Shown: positions 13,601 to 25,600 of the stretch, one piece after another | How positions within the stretch are numbered: the stretch's first letter is position 1 | How the letters are laid out: each line of letters begins with the position of its first letter | NCBI GenBank assembly: GCA_034769895.1 | Contig: CM068367.1 | Coordinates: 350,797,111-350,861,110, forward strand | Direction: 5' to 3' | Length of the DNA stretch: 64,000 nt | DNA from: Magicicada septendecula | Taxonomy: Eukaryota; Arthropoda; Insecta; Hemiptera; Cicadidae | The notes under the pieces: generated by a model | Databases searched by the model: none | What the model was told of the DNA's origin: nothing | The model's input: the letters and a program-made list of their open reading frames with translations, nothing else | Position numbers and translations under genes: made by a program

Positions 13601-16600
13601 TTAAACCATTTATCGCAAATTCCTCAGTTTGTGAAAGGTCAATAGGTTGGTAATAAATGATTGGTAGAAAAAGCTGAATTTATTTTGAATTGTTACAGGT
13701 CTGTCTCATTTAAACTAAATTATTACTGTATTATAATTGACAGGGGCATAACAACAACAACAACAAAATGCATAATTTACTATATTTGGGAACAATAACA
13801 ACAGCTTTTGTTTTAGTCATTGTAATATATTTATAAACAGTTTTAAGCATGGTTTTAGGCTGATCACAATAGCCATGCAGCCCAGTGGTATGTATTATAT
13901 TATACACAGTGAAACTCCCCGATGTCATCCCACATTTAACACTGATTTTGTGAATTTCCACACAAAAAACCCATAAGAACAATTTTTTAAGTTTTCGATA
14001 AAACGTTTTACTAACCTACGTTGAATACGATTTCTGAGACTATGAGTTTCATGTTTTCGAATACAAGTGCATGTGAAAGTTGTCAGTACAAAAGTTCTAT
14101 TAACTATTTATCTTTGTACAGTTTTGAGTTGTCCCCTACTGATATTAGATCACTAAAAAAAATTACCTGTTTGCCTAATTTCAAAAATAATGCTTAAGTG
14201 TGGTCTAAAAATAATTTTTACCTACATTTTACAATTTTAATTTTACATTGTCAATTACTATTGTTATAGATGTGTCAGTTGTATAAAATTACATACTTTA
14301 TTTAATTTCATTAAGGCATTTGATTCATCTCAGTGTGACGTTAAAAAATATGCCTAAATATATATAAATAAATAAGATCCACTGCCAGAACTTACCTGTA
14401 CGCCATCAATTACTTACCATATCCAAATTTCACCAGAAGACCAAGGTCGCCACGATTATTTTTTCTAGGATAAAATATCGAAAACCTTTACACTCCACCT
14501 TAATAAAACGGACAATTTTGCAATCTGACCCACCCAATTAATAACTCAGAAGATTCCGGTCCGTTAGACGAATTTCGCAACACAGAAATGAGAAAGTGGC
14601 AATGACGAAATAACTTAGACTAACACATTTTGTTATGAAAGAATGCTTTACTTACTAAATACGGACATCCTTAATCCAAAAACACCAAGGAACGAAAACA
14701 TAAACTGAGTTGGTTACATGACTCTTACATTTACAATATGATTTTTACTTACAAGGTAGCCCATTCTGCTCATTCATTCTATCACACCCCATACAAACCC
14801 TTTTTCAAATGTTATAAAAAATTAGAAAAGAAAAAATAGTTATTCTTTAAGGATCACGGTTTCGTTTTGCGTTAGTTTGATATGCGCGAGGCCGGCCGAG
14901 CACGTGCTTTCGTTACGGTCACATTTTATGTTATTAGCTGCTCTCGAATCGTCACTGCACTGCACTGTTTGTAACACCGTTCGATTCCTCGGGTCCCGGT
15001 CGGTCTTCCTGAATTAATTACATTTTCCGAAAACTTGACCAACCGGGTCCGAAACAAAATATATGCGTCTGTAGCGGAACTCTGTATCTCGTTGACCGCT
15101 TGGCGTCTCTGACTACTGTCGACTCTCACCTAGAACGTAACAGGTACAACTACCTGTTCCTGTATGGAAACTGGTTCTCTACCGCCACAATGTTTTCGTC
15201 GTCGCTCATGCTTTGCTGTTGTGTAACCATTTTATGCGTGGCATAGAGCTGATATCTGTGTGTGACCAGAGGACAATATTGGCTGCTGCTCTGCTGATGT
15301 CATTTAAGTGGGCCGGACTTAAAACAGTGTTTCCGGGGGATCTTGAAGAAGACGACAAATATTATTCTCTCTAGCCATCTTGGTTTTTTGCTAGAGCGTC
15401 ACTTGGAGCGTGATTGAGCAGTTGCGTATGTGCGCTGCCACACACAGGTACAAAGTTCTCAGAATTTTGTGGAGGTAAATTCTTCAGCCGTGTTACACCA
15501 CTGATTGCGTTTCGCTTTGTTTCCAACTGTTTCTCAACACTGGTCTGTTATACGGACAAATACGTTGCACAATGATAATCCGCCCAAAATGAAATAAATA
15601 AAATATAAATATATGCACCAAACGGTTAAAACAAAAACACCCAAAAATCGACCCGCTACAATACCCCCTCGATGAGAATTCTGCTGTCCACGACAGAAGA
15701 AATCTCATCGATAACCCCGAAGAGGACCGGTGAGGAACTGGTGCCAATGACCCCCTTGTTCTTAATCTCATGGGTACACGACCCCCCTGGCTCAGCGACC
15801 ATGGACTCATCTGAACGAGATCACTGGACTTCTCCGTTAGAGATCCCAACACCGAGAAATTGATCAGACTCGCACCACAGCCCACCTTGCCTTCTAACAT
15901 GCTACCCCCAAAATCCTCAATCCCTGGCTAAAATCATTCCAGCTCCTCCGCCGATATGTTTCCCCTTTTTGCAAGCTGGGCTGCCTTTAGCAGATACTGG
16001 GCTCACACACATTAACATTACATATTATCATAACACATTAAAATAAAAACTTCCTTTTAAAATTTATTATAAATTCAAAAAATTCAATATTCAAAAAAAA
16101 ATCTTTTACCAAAAAAATTCTCTTCCTCTTTTTTCTAATTTTTGTTTCAATGACTTAACCTAAACATTTCTAATAATACAAATACATCCTTACTCTAGCA
16201 TGAGAATCCCTTATAGTCTACCAATATAATGCAATACAATAAAAGCAACATGGTTAATACACACATAATAAAATAATCATTACTCAAAATATTCACTCGC
16301 TGGCAGGCGAAAAATCAAAAATTTTTTTTTTTTTTAAATTTAAAATTTTCAAAATTGTAAAATTCAAAAAAAATTATTCATTAAATATTTATTAAATTTA
16401 TTTATTAAATAACATTTATTAAAATTATTCAAATATTGGTTTGAATTAATTAAACAAACAAATCACAATTAGCTTCCTACTATACACAAGCTTAGTAGGT
16501 GTCTGAACTCATCAGCTGATCATAACTAGGTCAAGTCCAAAACCCTTGACCTACATATGTTATGTAGGATTTCTGAAAACACTTTAAACATCTGTAATAT

Positions 16601-19600
16601 CCTACCTTGAAATACAAAACATAATAAACAAAATATTTAAAACAAACAAAATATTAATACAAATAATCATCAACTTGACATTTACATCATTTAAAATAAA
16701 CACTTCTTGACTTTACATTATTTTCACTTCTATCAAAATTCTGTCACTGGTTTAAAAAAATAAACAATTGTATATTCTTTATCATGAATCTCTCGGCCTT
16801 TTCAACAATCTTACTTTAATATACTGTGGGTGATGTAAATTATTTATTCTCGTTTTTCTGTATTAGATTTCTATACATATATAAACTTTCTCCCTCTGAC
16901 TCTAATATTTATCAACTGCAACTCCCATGACACCCAACTCTATCAAAATATCTACTAATCAAGACACTCTAATCCACAACTTATCATTTAACACAATTCG
17001 CCGCCTTCTCTACATATACAAAACTCGCTAACCCTTTGTACATAGGATACGTGTTTCCTTCCCAAAAACTCATTTCCCTTATTTGGCCCCCGGATTTTAC
17101 CTAAGGCGACCCCAGCCCCACTAAATCTATTCTAATCCCGTCCCAACCCTTGTTGCGGACTCCCCAAATACACTACCCCCTAATACAAAATTGCCATCCC
17201 CAAAAATCTCAATCTCATTACCTCACTACAAATACACAAAATAACCTCATTAATTATAAACATAAATATATATCATTCAAAACTCTACCTAAAATCTCCA
17301 TTACCACTGTGTCAACATCAATATTTCACCAAATTCTATTATATCACATCAACTCAAAAACAACATTACATTATATTCATCTCCCTCATTTCACATTTAA
17401 CGTTTAATTCAATTTGGACAGGTCTGCATGTCCCATAAAACATTTATCACCCATAAATTATCTTTTATTACTTTGCATATATTGTTATTTTATTTCTCAT
17501 ATTCTTTTTGTCTTTGCTTCAAAATATCTGTAGTACACTAAACATTAATTACTTGTAACATTTACAAACCAATATACCAGTGACATGGTATTGTTGATCA
17601 GCTGATATCCTAACATAATTAAAACACCATGGATACCATTCAAAATTGGACAATTACATGTAATACATTATCAACACTTACTTCTATTATGTTGATTGCC
17701 TGCCAGGCGTCTAATGATTGGCTTAGAAAAAAATTACACACATAATGAAAATACATTTTTAAAACATCACATAACACAATACACAAATAGCAATAAACCT
17801 GGATTATTAGCATACATCAAACAAACAATTCTCTTTTAAATAATTTATATAAAAATTTATAAACATTATATTTTAAAATTTTTCATTAACTCTTTCTATT
17901 TATCATCATGATGAATTTATCCTGTGTTGTAATCAGATTTTCAAAAATTCTAAATTTATTATTAACATATTTTTAATCATTATGTTCCACAAAATAAACC
18001 ATTTAACATTTATTTACTTATTAATTATTATTAAATCAAAATCTCACCAAACAATTTAAATTCATTATAAAATCCAAACACATAATATTCAATCACACTA
18101 TCTACACATCTCAACTTATTTAATTCATTTGATTATTAAAATAACATATTTCAATTATTATCAACATTCTACAAATCATTAACTATTGTCTTCGTAATTA
18201 TTTTGTTATTTAATTAGAGTGCAAAAATATTAATAATATTATTATTATTAATACAACATTTTCTAAAACATATACACATTACACTTCACAATACACACAA
18301 ATGAATTCACTATTATTTACAAAATATACGTCAAAACTGTTCAAGTGTATCTCACTTCATGTCCAAATCTGCCATGTCAAACAACCATAAAACAAAATGT
18401 TTAATTGTCTTTTATTGTCTTACAGTCTACCCTCCATCGTCCCAAATCAACCTTGGTTTTATATAACACTGTTGCTTTTTATTTACAAACAAATGGTTAC
18501 TTTGTGTGTCATAACCAGAACAACCAAATTCACTCATTTTACCAGAATACTCATTAAACCAGTCTACGTTAAGTATTTTTGTTAGGTCTCCGTCATTACA
18601 TTCCTTCACTATCGGTCTAATTATTTTTATCAAATCATTGTAATCATTATTATTCAAATATATTTCTAAGCCTTCTTTCCATTCATCATACTTTCTATTC
18701 AAATTATACAATTCTGTTACATACCATTCTCTATTTACCTCTCTCTCTTCATAACACCACATCACACTCTCACAATTATTCCGGACAGAGGGTACACAAT
18801 TACTCCACAAAAATAAACACCTCAATTCATCTACCAATACGGGACTCTTGCCCTTCAACCACAACACTTGTGGACTCAATAAATCATCATAAACATCATA
18901 AATAATAAAGGGAAAATTTGCCCTCTGTCCCCACTCTACCACAACATTATTTTTTCTCTCTCTCTCTAACTCACTGACACACATTAACATCTCATAATCC
19001 CTACCTTCCACCAACTCATCAGTACTCTCATTCTTTATTTTTACCGTATCAGTCTCCGATACTAATTCTTCAAATACATTACTATTATTCTCATTATTTT
19101 CAACATTATTGTTATCATTTATTAACTCTTTCTCTGGTATCATATTTTTACATTTGTCATTACAATTTTCATTTGTTTTATTTTTCTCTGTCCTCATCAC
19201 ATGTACTCCCATTCGCTCCACACTCTGTTCTAACTTATTCAAACTGGATCTTATCGTTTCATTAGTACTTTCTACACATTTACTCATTTCTTGTATTTCA
19301 TTTTTTAACTCATTATTCAGATTTTTTAGTTCGTCAAATTTATTATTTTGTACTTCTAATTTGGTGTCAAAGTCATTGCTCAATTTAATTTGTTCGTCTA
19401 ACTTTACATCAAATTTATTGAAACTGGTACAAAGAAATTGGATCATTTTCGTTATATCTTGATCTTCAGATTTTTTAATCGGGACTGGTGTCGACTGACT
19501 TTCTGTTTTATTGTCAGTGAAGCTGACTTCGTTATTTTTTGCCATTTTTTATCTGGTACTTAACTCATAACACAAACCTAACCTACTTAATTCTGTACGA

Positions 19601-22600
19601 TAAAAATTTTTATACATTCGTCATTACCACATCCTATTTTCTGTGTATTAAAATAGGTCTATCTCGTATAAAATTATAATTAAACGAGAATCCTGGCAGG
19701 GTCGCCAGTGTGACGTTAAAAAATATGCCTAAATATATATAAATAAATAAGATCCACTGCCAGAACTTACCTGTACGCCATCAATTACTTACCATATCCA
19801 AATTTCACCAGAAGACCAAGGTCGCCACGATTATTTTTTCTAGGATAAAATATCGAAAACCTTTACACTCCACCTTAATAAAACGGACAATTTTGCAATC
19901 TGACCCACCCAATTAATAACTCAGAAGATTCCGGTCCGTTAGACGAATTTCGCAACACAGAAATGAGAAAGTGGCAATGACGAAATAACTTAGACTAACA
20001 CATTTTGTTATGAAAGAATGCTTTACTTACTAAATACGGACATCCTTAATCCAAAAACACCAAGGAACGAAAACATAAACTGAGTTGGTTACATGACTCT
20101 TACATTTACAATATGATTTTTACTTACAAGGTAGCCCATTCTGCTCATTCATTCTATCACACCCCATACAAACCCTTTTTCAAATGTTATAAAAAATTAG
20201 AAAAGAAAAAAATAGTTATTCTTTAAGGATCACGGTTTCGTTTTGCGTTAGTTTGATATGCGCGAGGCCGGCCGAGCACGTGCTTTCGTTACGGTCACAT
20301 TTTATGTTATTAGCTGCTCTCGAATCGTCACTGCACTGCACTGTTTGTAACACCGTTCGATTCCTCGGGTCCCGGTCGGTCTTCCTGAATTAATTACATT
20401 TTCCGAAAACTTGACCAACCGGGTCCGAAACAAAATATATGCGTCTGTAGCGGAACTCTGTATCTCGTTGACCGCTTGGCGTCTCTGACTACTGTCGACT
20501 CTCACCTAGAACGTAACATGTACAACTACCTGTTCCTGTATGGAAACTGGTTCTCTACCGCCACAATGTTTTCGTCGTCGCTCATGCTTTGCTGTTGTGT
20601 AACCATTTTATGCGTGGCATAGAGCTGATATCTGTGTGTGACCAGAGGACAATATTGGCTGCTGCTCTGCTGATGTCATTTAAGTGGGCCGGACTTAAAA
20701 CAGTGTTTCCGGGGGATCTTGAAGAAGACGACAAATATTATTCTCTCTAGCCATCTTGGTTTTTTGCTAGAGCGTCACTTGGAGCGTGATTGAGCAGTTG
20801 CGTATGTGCGCTGCCACACACAGGTACAAAGTTCTCAGAATTTTGTGGAGGTAAATTCTTCAGCCGTGTTACACCACTGATTGCGTTTCGCTTTGTTTCC
20901 AACTGTTTCTCAACACTGGTCTGTTATACGGACAAATACGTTGCACAATGATAATCCGCCCAAAATGAAATAAATAAAATATAAATATATGCACCAAACG
21001 GTTAAAACAAAAACACCCAAAAATCGACCCGCTACATCAGACACACTATTTTAATATGCCTGATTTTACAGAAATAATGGTACTGAATTTTTTAACGGTA
21101 CAGAAACCGGGGTATTCAGTTTATTAAATGGTCAATGGTAAAAAAGGGGGTTACCCACACGGAGCCTCAGTTTTAACAATCAGCGTTCACTTGTGGAACA
21201 CCCAGTTGTCTGTTTGTCCAGTGAGACCTGCAACATGCGACAATTCCAGGTGCTGTGGAACGTGAAAGCGTGCGCGTCTACCTGCCCACACATCGTAATT
21301 GTCACGAACTTTTCTGCGAGCCTCAGAGCGTAAGTTTAGGGTAAAAGACTCCTGCCAAAGGAGATATCACGTGATGCCCGCTCAGCCTATCAGGAGCAAG
21401 TAGCCGCTCAAGGAGAACGTTTTGGCCATCTTGAAAAACGTCGGCTTCGGTGTCAGTCGGCATATAACATCAAAAGCGCGCAGTTGCGTTGGCGCACGGT
21501 CCGCCTGAAATATATTAAATAATGTAGATGGACCGGCCGAAGGAGTGAAAATGTGATTTAAACTAAAAATTAAAGTGGTCTAAAACTGTGAGACATCAAT
21601 TAATCTTCAGTGGTATCAAAATTAAAAAGTGATAACTCAATTTGGACAAACAGTGACTAAAAAATACGGAGTGCAACACGTGTTCGGCATGGACACCACC
21701 AAAGCAGTAACAGTATACTTTAAATAAATATCATTATGAAAAGTTAAAAAATGAAAAAGCGCTAAATCCAAATTAAAGGGGGTAAAAGGTATGAAAGCGT
21801 GTGTGTGGCAAATGCTGGGTTACCTTTAATTAATCATTTAATTTAATCATAAGGAGTAAGAGATGTTAAATTTTGTTGTTTTGGGTAAATGGGGTCTTTA
21901 CCTCAGGGCTGAAATTTGTTTAAATGTTGGAGAATAGAGAAGGAGAAGACATAATTTCAACTGATTCACAAAAAAGAGAATAATAAATGAAGTTGAAATA
22001 GTTAACAGTAAATGAGAGTAATTATTACACCATAAAACCCTAAATCACTTATAGGTCACGAGTTCACGTGAAGACTCTGGGACCCAAGACAAGGTAAGAG
22101 ATGTAGAAATGTGTCTGTTTATTATATATTATTTTGTTGCAATTGATAAATAGTTTCTCAATTTATTAGTCAGTAGACTAGAGTTCATAAGTATAAATGC
22201 ATAATTATTTGCAAAATTTAGTAACAACTCGGAGGTTATCATTCTGAATGATACAGTAAAACCTCGATGACCGATTTTAATAGGGAAGGAAAACCAAATG
22301 GTGAATATGCGAAAATAATAGTTGCAGAAACACTACAAATTTAAAGTTAAGAATTATTTAATAACATTTACTGTAAAGCTGTATTCTTCACATTTGTATT
22401 ACTTTAGAATGCCAAAAAACATTAACTACAAATTGGTTGAAATAAGGAATATAAACACGGGTGTTTTAAAACATCAAATACCAAATTTTTTCAGGTGAAA
22501 GTAGCAGTTCAGATGTAAATATATTTTCGATTTTTAATTTACAGGGTTCATATAGCGGGGGTAGTTGGGGAAATTGTTTTATGTAATAATATTCTTTCTG

Positions 22601-25600
22601 CTGTGAGCAGTTGTAACTGTACAAATAAACAAGAAGACACTTAACCCCGATTACTTCGATCTTTCGACTTAACCTTAATAGAAGATTCCCAAAGTCCCTA
22701 GGGCCGCCACTACATTTTTTGGAATAAACCATTTACACTCTCCCCAAAGAAATAATTTTGAAAAATAATTAAACTCCCTTATAGAAAAACTCCAGGGCCG
22801 TTTACGCGAAGTTATTGATACAGAGAATAGGTCAAGGTATGCTGGCGTAATAATTAGTACTTACTTACTTACTAGCCAACGCCCACCCTTGGCTCTTGGG
22901 CCATTAGGCGGCGCGCTGACCAGTAGAGACGTGAGAGCCTTGCCGTATCATCTTCGTCTTGGACTTGCGTGTCTGAGAGCAAGGCTGGACATATAATTAG
23001 GTGATCCGCATTCATGGAAGCGTATCCACAGAGAACGCATTCAGGAGACAACAACACGCCGATGCGGTGCAGGTGGGAGGCCAGGTAGTCATGACCGGTT
23101 GTAGTTCTAAAAAGAGCAACACTAGTTGCTCGGGGTAGAGTTCTGTTGATGGGGCCGTCCGTAACCAATGTTGCCCATCTTTTTCCCACACAGGCACTTA
23201 GTTGTTTTTCTTTTAGCCATAGGCTTATTGAGCAATTTATTCTTGCTTTCGCAGATGCATATGAGCTGGGGGTCTCCGGCTGAAGCAGTGCTGCACCGGA
23301 TTTTGGCGAGGATGTCGGCTTTTTCATTTCCCATGATGTTGACATGGCTGGGTACCCATTGCAGTTCAATCTGCCAGCCTAATTGTACAAGGTTCTGCAG
23401 TTCTCGCCTACACTCAATTGTCAGGGAGCAGTTTGTGTCACCATTTGAGGTCACATTTTGAATCGCTGCAGTTGAGTCTATGAGGCAGACAGCTTTGTTA
23501 GGTGGTGAGATCTTGGCAAGCTCAATAGATGCTGCTTTTATGGCTGCTACCTCTCCGTCATAGTTGCTTAGGCAGCCTAGGCTAGGTGGCCTTCAAATAG
23601 AGAGCTGTAGAAACCAGCCCCTGTTGCCCCTGTAGATGGTATAGAGGATCCGTCTGTATAGATTCGTATCCACTGCTCAGTGGGAAAACGTTTTTGTACA
23701 GTGTGTAAGGCTGCTTGACGAAGCTCGGTTTCATTTTGTGACGTGTCAATTTGGGTAAATTTTATTTTTCACGGTATGGTGTATTCGTCTATGTGTTTAT
23801 TTCGTTTTGGGGCGGGATTTCGTAAAATTATTGTGCAACGTTATTTTCAGTGTAACAGACCACGTGTTGACTGAACAGTTTGAGACAAAGGCGATACGCA
23901 ATTTCCATTGTGTAACCAGGCAAAGGAATTTGCATCTCCACGAATTCTAAGAACTTTGTATGTGTGTCGACGCACGAGCGCAACTACTCAAGCACGCGCT
24001 AAAAAGGACGCTCTTGACTAAAAACCAAGATGGCTAGAGCGCAAATTTATTCATCATCTCTTCATCGGTCATCCGGAAATACTGCTAAAGCCCCGCCTAC
24101 TATTAATGACATCAGCAGAGCCGAAGTCAATATTGTCCTCTGGTCACACACATATACCAGCTCTATTCCATGCATAAAGTGGTTACCACACAACAATTAA
24201 GCATGAACGACGAAGCAAAGCAGGTGGCCGTGAATACGTTGTTCCGCCCGCTCAGAAAAAGCACATGCCAGTTCGTCACTGACTGTGTCGGCGCCGACAC
24301 GCGAGCTAAATATGCTCATATAATTTCATCAGTATTTGATAATGAAAGTGAAGTAGTTATTTTCTAAAACCAGTGACAGGATGGGAGGAGAGTCGTAGAA
24401 CACTAACATATAAATTCGGGATTCAGTTTCATCCTTTTTCGAGACGTTTTCGACCTACCGCGGGCTGGCCACGAGGTCACGGAAGAACGCGTTGCCGGTA
24501 GTGATCTAAAATCATGTATTCAATCGGGTAATGGGGTTTTATAATGGAATGTGAGTAGTGAGTGTGCAATGCTGGGGTGTTCTGTGTTTGTGTGTAAATG
24601 AAGTTGTATAATTATCAATGATAAGATAAGCCATAGTGAGTAAGTTCAATTACAAGTAAAGTGCCCGAGTTGCACCACATTTGAAAGATGTAAAAAATCT
24701 ATGTTTGGAGAAAAAGTATAAATGCCATAGTTGATCATTAAAACAATTATTTCTCTTCCTAACTATGTGTAGAGTTAGTTATTTCGAGAACCTTTGAAAC
24801 ACATGTTTGCATCTAGCGTTCGTACGAAAGGATCCTGGCCCGCACGAAAAGAAACTATCCAGGTAGGTGGAAGTTATTATAATAAAATATTCATATATAT
24901 TTTTTTTAATGGATTAATAACGTCTCAATGGCTTCCGATACACGGACAGTTTATTAATAAAATATTAAAGACCGTACCTATAGCAAAGATACAAACATGT
25001 GTTTGAGGTTAGCATAACAAAATAATATTATATTACAAAATTTAATTAATTACATTATTTACTTAATGAAATTATTTAATCAATTCATTTAATTTAATCA
25101 ATTATAAAAATGTCCGATAAAGAAAATAACGTAAATGAAACGACGAGTGTCGAAGTTTTCGACGACTCAAACATTAGTAACTTTGAAGCACATTCGACTC
25201 CAAGTGTGAGTCAGAATGAAGCAGAAATAAGTATAACAGATCAAAGTAAAGTAAATGAAGATTCAGGGATTCAAGTAACCCCGAAATTAGATAGGGAAAG
25301 TAGAATTGATAGTAAAGAAGTCGGCTTCACTGACGGAAACATAGCAGCACAATCTACGCCGTCGACAACACGAACCAAAGAGTTGTCGATGGACGATCTG
25401 TTTAATCTAATAAAAACGAGGTCTGAAAATATAAATAGCAATTATAAAGAGCAACAAATTGATTCCAATGTCAAATACAATAAAATGAATGATAAGTTTG
25501 AAGTTCAGAACAGAAAATTCGATGAACAAAAGAATAGTTTTGATGAGTTAATAAATCAGAATAATGAGTTGAAACATGAGATTCAAGAAATTAATAGACA

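Larger units (their letters stand above)
14334..21036 (-). mobile_element. Non-autonomous LTR retrotransposon 'A', complete, coding a 372-aa chimeric protein
   Basis: 6.7 kb bounded by near-identical LTRs and a perfect 4-bp target duplication TCAG (14330-14333, 21037-21040). In element orientation (minus): 5' LTR (21036-19709), primer-binding site, a 372-codon ORF, ~2.7 kb 3' noncoding, hairpin, polypurine tract and 3' LTR (15660-14334). There is no protease, reverse transcriptase or integrase. LTRs, leader-like blocks and the last few hundred bases before the PPT are homologous to element D. LTR identity implies a recent insertion. It is in sense orientation to spn-E. Confidence 0.92.

Noticed and set aside
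22600..22611. Target duplication for element B
   Set aside because: CAGT on the left and GTGC on the right do not match; the duplication is lost or B's ends were exchanged by recombination.
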